From Allolobophora icterica (Eukaryota; Annelida; Clitellata; Crassiclitellata; Lumbricidae), in assembly GCA_963556255.1 (NCBI GenBank), contig OY744615.1:46803148-46867147 (forward strand): a DNA stretch of 64,000 nt. Direction: 5' to 3'. The position numbers were made by a program, and so were the translations under genes. Below the pieces are notes generated by a model. It saw nothing but the letters and a program-made list of their open reading frames with translations. It made no database searches and was not told the origin of the DNA. Position 1 is the stretch's first letter. Each line of letters starts with the position of its first letter. Positions 30,501 to 43,300 of this stretch are shown here, piece by piece.

Positions 30501-33500
30501 AGAAGGTGGTACAGGAGGAAGCGAACATCCACATACCAAAGAGACAAAAGAAAATGATATCACCGTGGTTATCGACGGATGCAATCAAGATAGCAGAGGA
30601 AAGGAGAAGTGCGAGAACAGCAGGAAACAAAGACTCAGTCAAGGTGCTGAACGGGAGATTTCAGAAGCAGGCAAGGAAGGATAAGGAAAGATACTTGAAC
30701 GATAGATGCAAAGAAATGGAAGAAGAGGGAAAAAAGAGAAGAACTAGAGAGATGTTCGCGGAAATGAGGAAAATTACTGGCAAGTTTACACCAAGGAATA
30801 GTTCATTAAGAAACTGGAATGGCGGAATAATATGCGATAAAGAGGAAGCAAAGAACAGATGGAGAGAATATACGGAAAATCTATACAAGATCGATGACAA
30901 AGTGTCGGAAAACGAAGAAGGGAACACAACTGATTACGCCAAGGAACCAAAGATCATGGAGGCAGAGGTGGAATGGGCAATTACACAAATCAGAGATAAC
31001 AAGACCCCAGGAGCAGACGAAATCCCTATTGAGCTGATCAAAGCAGCTGGAGATGGAGTGATAAAAGAGATAACAATACTGTGTAATCTGATTTGGGAGA
31101 CGGAGGAGTGGCCGAAGGACTGGCAAACATCGATCTTTATACCCATCTTTAAAAAAGGAGATGCTAAGGAATGCGAGAACTACAGAACCATTGCGCTAAT
31201 ATCTCATACGAGCAAGATACTCCTAAAGATAATCCACAAAAGGATGGAGGACACGATAGAGAGAGAGCTACCGGCAAATCAAGCAGGATTTAGGAAAGGG
31301 AGAGGCACAAGAGACCATATTGCAAACCTAAGATGGATAATGGAAAGGCAGAGGGAATATGGACAAGAGGTACATCTTTGCTTTATAGACTACAGTAAGG
31401 CATTTGACTGCGTTAATCATGCTCTGATGTGGAAGACCCTGAGCGAAATGGGCATACCCACGCATCTGATAATTCTCCTCAAGAACCTGTATAGCAACCA
31501 GGTGGCGGTGGTCAGGACAGAACATGGCGACACGGCAAGTTTTCGAATAAAAAAAGGAGTCAGACAGGGATGCATACTATCACCGTACCTATTCATTCTA
31601 TATGCAGAAAGGATAATGAGGGAGGCAGGTTTTGATGATGAGGCGGAGGGTGTGAGGATAGCGGGAAGGATAGTGAACAACTTAAGGTATGCGGACGACA
31701 CAACACTGCTGGCGGAAACACAGGAGAAACTGAAGGATAACATCAGAAGGCTAAAATGTGCAAGCGAGAAAGCAGGAATGTACTTCAATATAAAAAAGAC
31801 GAAGATAATGACCACTGAGAAGTGGAGGTATTTTGAAGTAGATGGGGAGGAGATAGAGGTGGTATCAAGCTTCTGTTTCTTGGGGGCCATGGTGGAGAGT
31901 GAAGGTGGATGCGAACGAGAAATACGACGGAGAATTACACTGGGGAAGACGGCAATGCAGGGACTAGAAAAAATATAGAAGGACAAATCAGTGAGTTTGG
32001 GAACGAAGACAAGAATTGTTAAAGCAATGATCTTACCAGTGGTGCTTTACGGATGCGAAACATGGACAAAAACCAAGACATTGGAGAAGAAAATTGAGGC
32101 ATGTGAAATGTGGATCTGGAGGAAAATGTTGAGGGTTTCTTGGACTGAGAAGAGAACTAACGAGGATATCCTGGAAGAAATAGGACACTGGAGAGGGAGT
32201 TTGACGTTGGGGCAGAGAGCGTCCAGGCAGAAGATGTCATACTTTGGACATGTGATGCGTGCAGATGGGCTGGAAAAGGAAATGATGTTGGCGTGTGGGG
32301 AGGGAAAGAGGAGGAGAGGACGACCAAGGAGGAGATGGATGGAGGAGATACAAGAGGCAATGAAGATGAACATCTCGGAGCTGAGAGAGGCCACGAGAAA
32401 TCGGAGCACATGGAGAAGGTTGACCATGACAGTCGCTAGGATTCAACGAATCGACAGCACAAGGTGACAAGGTGATAGCACCGGTGTCTAATGCACAAGG
32501 CCCCAACAGATGGCGCACCTAAACCAAGCCGTCAATATCCAGAAGATCAGTCCGTAAGACAGAGAGGCAGCCTACGATGGACAGTGATGGGCAATAGCCT
32601 AGTTAACTAAAAAGTTGCTAACTTTTAGTTTAACTAAAAAATTTTAGTTAAGGAAGAAGTTTAACTAAAAAAATAGTTTAGTTAAAACCATAGGTTAACT
32701 AAAAAATTTTAATTGCTAACTAAAAAGTTTACCTAAAAAAATCAGCAATATGCAACTATTTTTCCACAGTGAACATTGAACATTGTCAGCAAAAAACATT
32801 TTAACGCTGCATGGTTTTAGCATTTACAGCCTGTGTTTTCAAATTCGTACACTATTTACAGTACACATGTAACTGCATGCCAGAACAGTACACATTGCAT
32901 AGTTTGAAGGTGAAATTGTTATTGACGCTTTGCATTATTACAGTTCACTTAACGTCTTTTACTGTGAAAATGTTTGTCGTAAATAGTTGGAAAAAGTTGG
33001 AAAAAGTTTAACTACTTTTTTTTAGTTTAGTTAACTAATTTCCAAAATCAGTTGCCAACTTTAGTTAAACTATTTTTTTTAGTTGGAAAATAGTTTTAGT
33101 TTAACTAAAAAAGATAGTTTAGTGTCCATCACTGACGATGGATTAGTAATTTGAAAGAGGTTAGGCTTAACCGAAACGAAAATAATGAAATGACAATAAG
33201 ATCTATTCGGATCTTATCCAATAGAATCGAAGCTAATCTAATCCAGCTCAATCCTAATCTAATACTAATCTAATCCATTACAATCTAGTGAAATATAAAT
33301 CCAGCTTAATCCTAATCTAGTTCGGAATGGTTTGTACTATTCAAATTGACCAATACCTTACAATACAAGGTTTACTATGCAATGCAGGTGCGATGTCGAG
33401 TCAGAGGGCTCTGCGTGCGAATGGTATTACCTGGGACTCGGCTGGGAATACCAGTTACTGGCTGGACCGATCTACATCATCATCTTCAGCATCAGTGGTA

Positions 33501-36500
33501 TACCGTTGGGTAAGCCAGCAGTTTCTTAGTCTGCAGAATTTTCATACTGAAAACTGAAACCAACAAGTCAGGTATTAATGTGAGGCTCACCTCCTTCAGC
33601 GTGCATATCCTCCGTAGCCCGGTTTCTGTTTCCTTGATCTCAACCTCGATTCTAAAATGAATTATGGGTTTTGATTGTGATTTTACACTTCTATATCAAG
33701 TTTTGATTGATTGATTGATTGATTGGTATATTTATATTGTAATTAGTAACTTCTATAGCTTCGGTGTCTAATGCACAAGGCATCAACCGATGGCACACCA
33801 AAATCAAGCCATAATCCGTTGAACATCCAGAAGATCAGTCCATAAGACAGGGAGGCAGCCTATGGTGGATAAGTAATGTAATGTAATGTACAATTATATT
33901 ATACTAGCTGGTTTACCCGGCGTTGCCCGGGGTTATAAGTTTCACTCCACCACCACCACCACCACCACCACCACCATCACCATCAGTTAATGTGAAGTGA
34001 AATCCCTACGGCTGCGCCATAGGGCGAATCTTTAGAAATGCGTGCCGGTGACAGAGAATAATCTTCTCGGGTGTCGCCATCTGGCGAATGAAAATGGGTC
34101 GACTCCAATTTGTAAAAAGTGGGGGTTTGGGAGAGTTTTTTGCGGGGACACCATGGAAGCGGTCAAAAGGGGGACGCGAAGCCTCACACTGGGTGTGTAA
34201 TGCCCACCCCGAGACATTAGTGAAGGTTTGGAGTGAAAAGGTCCAAAGATGTAGAAATGCATCCCGGTCAAAGATCGCTGTGACAGACAGACAGACAGAC
34301 AGACAGAGTCTTGTCTTTATTTATATAGATAAGCAATGTATGGAAAGTGCATTTGTAATGTAATGTACATTAAATTACATGAGCAATGTATGGAAAATAG
34401 TCACAAATTCAGTTCTTTTACTTGTAGGTCTGATATCGGAGATGAATCGGATAAATCGACAAATCATTCTTGGCTTTTGTTGTCTTCTTTGGGGAGTGAT
34501 GACCGTTCTCGGGGGAGTGGCAACGGAGTACTGGCATCTCGCTGTCACCCGGCTGCTGCTCGGGGTCTTGTAAGAGAACAATCTAGTCGTCCAGTCAACC
34601 CAAGTTTGGAATGTACGGCTAACGCTCTTTTTGTATATTGACTGTCGTGTTATTTTTCAGTCCCGGCGGTGTTATTGTTTTTGTTTTTCTTTTTTTTCTT
34701 GTAGACAAGTTGTAGTAATACTAGTAGGAGCAGTAGTACCGGTAGTTGTTGTCAATTCGGTTTGTGGTCATTTTATTTTTATGTTCTTTTTCATGGTCAT
34801 TTAGTTTTGGGGTCATTTTGGTTTTTGAGTCATTTTGTTCTGTAGTCATTTTGGTTTTTATGACCATTTTTGATTTCCTTGTCAGTTTTATTTGGTCAGT
34901 TTTTGAGTAATATTGGTATAATGAATAGGCAGTTTATATTCTGGAATTTTTTTATTTGGTGGTTAGTTTGTATCTAACGGTCAGTTAGTATCTTATGGTC
35001 TGTTTGTATTTAATCATCAGTTTGTATCTAATAGGCATTGTGTATCTAATGGTCAGTTTTTATCTAATGGTCAGTTAGTATCTAATGGTCAGTTTTTATC
35101 TAATGGTCAGTTTTTATCTAATGGTCAGTTTTTATCTAACGGTCAGTTTGTATTTAATCGTCAGTTAGTATCTAATGGTCAGTTTTTATCTAATGGTCAG
35201 GTAGTATCTAATGGTCTGTTTTTATCTAATGGTCAGGTTGTATCTAATGGTCAGTTAGTATCTAATGGTCAGTTTATATCTACTCTAGTTTGTTTACTTT
35301 GTCGTTGGTTGGATTTGTTTTCAGCTCAGCCGGTTGTGTTCCGTTTGCAGCGAGCATCATCTCCGACTACTTTCCAACCGTGAGTATGATCCAGTCTGGT
35401 TGTGTACTCGATCACGACAACTCCACCGATCATGGGTTCAAGTCTAGGGGATCCACATGATAACCGTAGATTGTTCGCTCATGCTTGTCCATGGATCTCA
35501 ATTTAATAAATTTGTAAAATTGTAATGAGTGACATTGCACCACAGAACATTGCACCACAGAACATTGCATCACGTAGCATTGCATCACATTGCATTGCGT
35601 CATGTAACATTGCATCACGTAATATTAGGCCTACACCACGTAACTTTGCATCACTTAACATTGCATCGCGTAACATTGCATCATGTAACATAGAATCACA
35701 TAATGTTGCATCACGTGACATTGCATTACATTACATTGCATCATGTAACATAGGAATCACATAGCATTACACCATGTAACTTTGCATCACATAGTGTTGC
35801 ATCATGTGACATTGCACGGCGTAACATTGCACCACGTAACATTGCAGCACGTAACATTGCATCACATTAAATATCATTGCACTGCATACATTGTAATGCA
35901 TTCCATTTACTGATACATAACATTGCATTTACATTACGATGGTTTAGGGGCGTGGTGCGTCACTTGGGTTCTTCAACTGGGGTGTTTACGTCGGTTACAG
36001 CTTCACCTTCCTCCTCATCATCGCCGAGAAAGAACTTGGATGGCGATCCGTCTACTTCATCGCCGGATTTCCTGCCGTTGTCATGGCGATCGTCATCTGG
36101 GTTACGGTGCGGGAGCCACGGCGACAGGGAGTCGCGCAGAGCGAAGAAGAGGTGTGTGCAGAATGTAATTATTGTTTTTCATAATTGATTAGTAATTAAT
36201 TGATTAATTGGTCATTTATATTGTGCCGGTGTCTGACGCAGGAGGTGTCAACTGGTGGCGCTCCAAAAATGAGATGTTTTCAAGGTTTCTTTTCAGAGAC
36301 TTGGCAGAACAGGGATGATGTGAGCACTTCTGATTAGACAGGCTCTACATAAATGAATGAATGAGTGATTGAATGTATGGATGAATGAATGAGTAGTAAT
36401 GATATCTTTGTGCATTGTTTGTGTCTATTGATACGAAAATGTTATGGTTATAAACATTTACGATGCAGCAAGGCCCACAGAAATGTGGCTCTGAGGAAAT

Positions 36501-36537
36501 CTGTGAACCTGTATGCTTGTGTTTGTATGTATGTATG

Positions 36538-36569
<32 letters not shown>

Positions 36570-36613
36570 CGAAAAGTGTATGTATATATATACACAAAAA
36601 TGTTATGCTGGTT

Positions 36614-36711
<98 letters not shown>

Positions 36712-37354
36712 AACCAGCATAACATTTTCGTATATATATATATATATATTATCATTACATTATTGGAAAGTACGTAAATCTTACGTAAGGACTTTCTGAA
36801 GGTCCCTACACAGAAACCATCTCAAGTGAATCTCAAACCCAAGCTCTCCACATTACAATGCAAGCACTCTAACCAATCAACTACCATTCCCCTATCCAAA
36901 TGTTTCTCACAATGCCCCACATGTGGTGCTGTTTAAATGACTGGTATTATTATATTTGCTGAGCTAGGAACTGAAGAGGAGTCTGAAGCGATCCCTGGCG
37001 ACGATGAAAGACGCCTTTCGCTACTTTCTCAATCCTGTGCTTCTGCTGGTGACCATAGGTGGCGCCATACGCAACGGAGCTGGATTCGTCTGGGCGTTCA
37101 ACATCGTCCAGTTCTTTAACCAGTATCATCCGGGAACTAAAGTAAAGCGTTTCTTTCTTTCAGTCAGGTTAAATGGAAACAACACTTGCAATATAAAATC
37201 ATTTTTGTTTAGAAAAACAGTTGAAACTTTACTTGCTAGGTTAAAACTCCAAGCATTAGCTTTTGCGCTGACTGTAGTCTGTAGGTAGTGTGCGTGCGTT
37301 CTTGTGAAGCATCCTAGAAGTGGCTTGCTACCAACGATGCTACATAAATTGTCG

Positions 37355-37399
<45 letters not shown>

Positions 37400-40300
37400 C
37401 GACAATTTCTACAGCGCCGTAACACAGCACATGCCGTTACAAGGGCGCTTAACAATCTAACGACAAGTCGGGATAAGCGATTTTGTAGAAATGGGTTTTG
37501 AGTCGTAATTACAATTACAATTACAATCTGATGTAATGCCTCTAATCGAAAATCTTACTTACTTTTTAAACTTCTTAACACTTTAACGACGAGCTGCATT
37601 GGTTTCCCAGTTGCTTTTAGTACGCTGTCGTTGTTAGTGTGTTAAACGATACCATCAATCACTGGCAATACTATGTAGTACATAAGTCTTAGTATGGCAG
37701 TATAACCTGGTTTACAAGTAATAACACGGACAATTTCTAGAGCGCTGTAATGCAACCATGCCGCTACAAGGGCGCTGTAAAGTGGTAATAATTATGGACT
37801 GTACGTCTGGTGAACAAGTTGTTTTATGGCAGTAGGGTGGGCATGAATGATCTTTAAAAATTGCTGTTTGTGATCAGTAAAGTGACTGCCATTGCTGATT
37901 ACTAATTAGTACTTACTATTGTTTAATTGAAAGCAGCAGGGTCAAGGCCATGCAGCAGCTACAGAAACATGAGTAAATTAACATTTTACTACTACAATTA
38001 CTACCACTACTGCTACACTTCCACTACTGCCATTGCCACTACCATCACTACTACTGCTACTATTAGGTTACTTCTTTTTGTAGGTGGAGGAATGGATGTC
38101 ATGGATTCCTTTGATATTTGGGTCAATTGGTGCATTTGGCGGAGGCTACATATCGGACAGGCTGTCGAAGAACAGAGGAACAAGGGGTCGTCTCTTTGTC
38201 CTCATCGGTTGCTGTGTATGTCTTTTCAGTTGGCCTCTTTCTAAATGTAAATGTACACGTTTTCTCTAACAACCATGTGGCATCGACCTTGCTCATTATA
38301 GGTCCTCAATCCTCATGTACGGACACTGGCCTCGACCCTTTCCTTTTTCAATGAATTGATTGGGTGAGATCCTTCACCATCGATTCCTGTTTGAATGGAT
38401 TCCACGCCATTTAGAGTGCTCTAGATTCAAATCTCTGAAATAGCCACGATCAGTATGCTACCCGGCAGCCTCGCAGACGTCGAGGACTAGAGACATGGGA
38501 CATGCGCTCCAACCGTTGTAGCTAACTGAGCCAGTAAACCCGTAGGCTCTTAGAAGTAATTCTGCAAATTCTCTGTTTCTCTACCCATCTCGATGCTCAC
38601 TCACCAGTGGCGGATCCAGGATTTCTTGCGCGGGGGGCAAGGGTTTCTTCTGAGGGGCGCCACGTTCTAGGATAAATTTGTAATCAACTTAAATGATAGT
38701 ACAGGTATATTTGAAGTAATGCCATTTGTAGTAGACCACTAGTATATACTATCCTATATTGAACTGTTTCAAAGTGAAGAAATGTTTCCTATTCTATGTA
38801 GGCCTACACCGTCAGTGGGAAGATGAGACGGCGAGGGAGAGGACCCACCCTCATATATCGAGGCTAAGAAAATGAAGTCGCTAGCACTTCATGCCCATGG
38901 CTGCCTCAGGGCAAGCTTAAGGGACTACTCTTCTTCTTCTTCTGTTCTTTTGCACTTGGCATCGTTCCTGCCTTTTTAAATTAGGCATTACAGTTTGATC
39001 ATTTGAAATCCGAAATTTTGCAAGCAAATGTAAAATGTAAATCTGCGACTAAATGAGGTTGCAGATGCTACAAGGAGACTGTAGCGCCACCCTATACTAA
39101 GAGTGCTTAGTGTTATGTTCTACACCCACGACTACTTTAGTTCTGTTTCATCTTGTCTTTACTGGACAAGTAAATGCATAGGCCTATCTATTTGACTAGG
39201 GAAATGAACAGAGAACACATGTGTATGCATTTAAATGAATATGAATATAATGTATATCAAAGTTAAAGCATGTAACAGTTCAATGTCTAGTTATCCTATG
39301 TCTACTTTGCCTTATTCCCTACCTAGCCAGCATCTTTGCTATCTAGATTTTATTGCCTATTGCTACCTCCCAGTAAGACCCTTTAGCACGGAATGTTCTC
39401 ACAGTTTGTTCCTCGTGGAAAGCTGTCTTTCATCCGTTTGTTCATCTGATGAGTTCGCGGCTCAGTTCCAAATCGCCTTGTTTCTCCCTCGTCGAAGCTC
39501 GACTGTCCACCGTTCTCGTGACTTCTCGTAGCTTGATGTCTCTCCCAAAGAGACCGTCGTTACAACCCGAATGTGTGCTTTACTACTCCAGAGTAACGTA
39601 CACTTCACTCGCGGAATAACTCCTTAAGTCCGTTGACAAGATCGCTTCGCAAATGTCGACTTCCTATGATGGAAAGTCACGCTTCGCAACGGTTTGTTAC
39701 GAGAGCGTTTCACTCGAATTATTCGATCCTCGCTGTCCAACGTCTCGACTTATCAACTCAACTGCATCGATCGTTTCGCAAAACCGATCGTACTGACTAA
39801 CGATGCCCTCTCATCGACTTAGTCCAACATCCACCGAGTCGATCCACTCAAGATTTCTAGAACGTCTTGTTCAGTTGAAATCAAAAATCGAACTGCCGCA
39901 TCTCCTCGCCACGTCACCACGGTTGCTTGGTTACCGAGTCGTCATCCGCTTCGCCATAACGGTTTTGATCAGCTGTTTGTCCTGACCAATGAGGTGAGTC
40001 CACACCGTCTGCTGTCCTTTGCGTAGATATGATGAACCCCTCTATCTAATATTAATTAATCCCTACAATGCTGGCTTAGCTGCTGGCATTTTAATTAAGT
40101 TACATTTATGTAGCTCTACTATCCTACATTATATAATCTAAATAGATTCTTCTCTACACTATAACATCTTATAGCATGTTGTGTAGCTGGGAATCATTGT
40201 GTGGTCTGGGAGATCATTACAGAGACTTAATGCCTACATCGATGACATCATGATGTGGAGTCTGTCTATGCGCCTCAAACTTAACCCTGCCAAATCCGAG

Positions 40301-43300
40301 CTCATCTGGTTTGACCGTTCCTCTAAGCTCCTACAGTGTTCTGAACTCTCACTTTCTACTTCCTCCTCTCTACTCTGCACATCATCTTCTGTTCGGGAAC
40401 TTGGAGTCATCCTTGTCTCAACACGTGTACTCTTCCTAAAACCTCAGATAGCCGCCATTTATCTGATTTGCTTGTTTCACCTCAGAAGAATTTGGCAGCT
40501 TCGCTCTACTCTGCATTCAGCATCACTGGAAACACTGTTGCACTGCCTTATCCTGACGCGACTATTATACTACTGCAACTCGAGATCTATGGTCTCCTTA
40601 AATGCAAACTGCTTCCTATAACCAAAATACTGCATCAGGCTGCAAGACTCTCTCACTCTTGGACTCTCCTACCCAGACCATATTCATTCATTCATTCATT
40701 CATTCATTCATTCGGAGATTTATATAGCGCCCCTTCAAGGGAACTGCCGACACCAGCACGTTCAAATAAGACAGTTTTAAGATTTGCAAGAAATAGGCCA
40801 GAGGTGACCCAGGGCACATGCGGAGCTCTAAGGGGAGTCTATTCCAGACTACCCGGCCCACCACTACCGGGCTACCATATGACACCTGTTCTTCGCTCTC
40901 CGCCTGAAAAGCTGACATTTTCACTTGCATGCAATGTTCCCTCTAAGCTGCGCGCGTGCGCGCGCGCGCACGGCTTTTCAAACTAGCGCGCACAACATTT
41001 TCTCCTAGCGCACAAATTTCGTGAGCTCTAATTTTTATTTTCGATGTTAAATTTTTGCCCATTTTTCCAGCTGATGACATATTTAGCCTACGATGATCAA
41101 AAGGTCAAACAAGTCTTGTGTTAAGAAATGTCTCCCCGCGTAGATCTCGGCCTCTCTGCACTATAGCCTGTATAGGACGGACGCTTCATGAAAGGACCTA
41201 ATTGATACAGACGGCCACAGATGTATTCGTATGTGTGGGGTCTGTCTAAGACTAAGTCATCCGATGTGTCAGAGTACACTCAGTTGTAGGCCTACAAACC
41301 AATATGCAGCCAGGCATGATTCGGAAGCTTACAACAGCTGCAACCCTTTAACGGCAAATCACTCATCTCTGACCCATGACCGAAGGTGTTCGAAATAATA
41401 CATGCCTTGTTCGTCTCTCTTTCGCTGTCTCATTCGCTTTCTCTGGTTTCTCTCACTCTGTCTCTGTAGCAGTCTGTCTCAGTCTCTCTCTACAAAGCCA
41501 TGTGACCTGTACACACTACATATGACTGCAGATTTCCAGAAGATGAAATACTCAAATGGAAGTGAGCTATGCCTGTTGGCAGACACAGAAAGTTACGATT
41601 TTGGGCAAACCGAGATTGCTAGATTAGCAGTGAAATACTGTAAACTACTTGGCAAAACTGGCGACGAATACGAGAAGCAGGCTTGCAAGCAGTATCGTGA
41701 CTTTAAATCCATTGCAATCGAAAACTGTAAGGTAGGAATTTTCAAGATATTTGCCGATTCATCTAGCATGCAGTGTGACCGGGCATGAGGGCACACAACT
41801 TGAAGAAGTTGTGCTTGTCAATTACCGTACATTTGTTCATGTAAAATCATCAATTTGAAATGTGTCTACAGGATATATGTAGGCCTAATTCCGTAATAAT
41901 TATATACAATTCTATTACAATGTTTTCACATTCACATAAATGCTACTTACTTACTTCAACTTGACTTAAGCCTTTTTCGTTTTATATGATGCGATTTTCT
42001 AGGCTTTTAATGTAAGTCATATGGTGAAAATGGAGGAACAATCCTTTCTAAACGCCTTGGCTACCCCAAATGCCCACCACGCCCACGCCACCTTCACGAG
42101 GTAACCCCACTAGGAACAAAGAGCGCAGTGGACGACCGAGTACTCGCCGGTATAATCAAGTCTCGCGAGATAAGTAGTCTGAAAGAAGGACGATGGAGGA
42201 CATCAACGCAGGAGATGGTGTCTCAGTAAAACACCGATGGAAAGGCAACGACCAACGAGAAACCACTTCCCTAAACTTCTCAAGTTGCAATTAGCCATTC
42301 GAAGTTAGAGCCTGCCCAGGGGCAGAGAACTTGAACAGATGTAGGCCTACAAACTTGCACGTATACAATATATTTAGTAGGCCTTAAAGATCACAAAATG
42401 TTGCTGCTCACGCGGCAGGCCAATGCGCGCACGGCGGAAAAAAATTAGAGGGAACATTGCTTGCATGATGTAGGTAATTTTGTGAAACATGTTGTAAGTT
42501 TCAAACATTGTTTGGCATTTGCTTGAAGACTAGCTCGCTTCATAATTTTATGCTTGTAGTCGCTTCGCTAAGTTTTCTGCCGGTTTGCGTTTAGTAGTTT
42601 AGCGTCAACCATGAGGATAAGATTTATAATTAGGGCCTATATCCAATTTATCACAATTTAAAGCTAATGTTATTTATTTAAGGAACGTGAATTAATATTA
42701 TAAATACCATATATTCTTCGTTTCATGGCAGTTTAATCCAATACGCGGATCGCCAATCCGAAAGCGACTTGTAGAGAATTGCCATGATAAATATCCAAAA
42801 CGCCTTGTCATTTGGTTTAGATGCCGGCTCCGCTAGAAATTTGATATACTACACTCTTTAACTGCCGGAATGTGTGCTAGTTTTATGATGGATATGTTTA
42901 AGCTTGACACCGGCGATTTGGGGGAGAGTATCGTCTGACTCATATTGAGGATGACTTTGGAACTTAGCCTACATCCTGAGACACTTACATGGAGAGTGAG
43001 GGTCAATTCAGGGTCATGCCAATCTTCCTGTGGGCTGTGTAGGACTGTGTTGCACTTTGGAACTTAGCCTACATCCTGAGACACTTACATGGAGAGTGAG
43101 GGTCAATTCAGGGTCATGCCAATCTTCCATGTCCTGCCTATGTTGTCTGTCTCTCTACCCTCCCTACTACATACGTAAAGATAGACAGAACAGCAATACT
43201 TGGGGAAGCACAGTTGAAATTAGACCTAGCCGACTCTATAGCGATGGGCGTTGTTTATTGGGGTTAAGAAAGTGGGGTACGATAACCAAGTCCATAGCAA

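Noticed and set aside
30212..31986. Long minus-strand frames under the LINE
   Set aside because: They are shadows of the reverse-transcriptase frame.
35525..35764. Repetitive Asn/Ile/Ala/Ser protein
   Set aside because: It is a 15-bp intronic minisatellite; the frame exists because 15 is divisible by three.
36389..36799. Tyr/Ile repeat frames on both strands
   Set aside because: They are translations of (TA)n runs.
37927..38244. 105-codon frame around transporter exon 8
   Set aside because: It reads exon 8 out of phase; exon 8 joins its neighbours in another frame.
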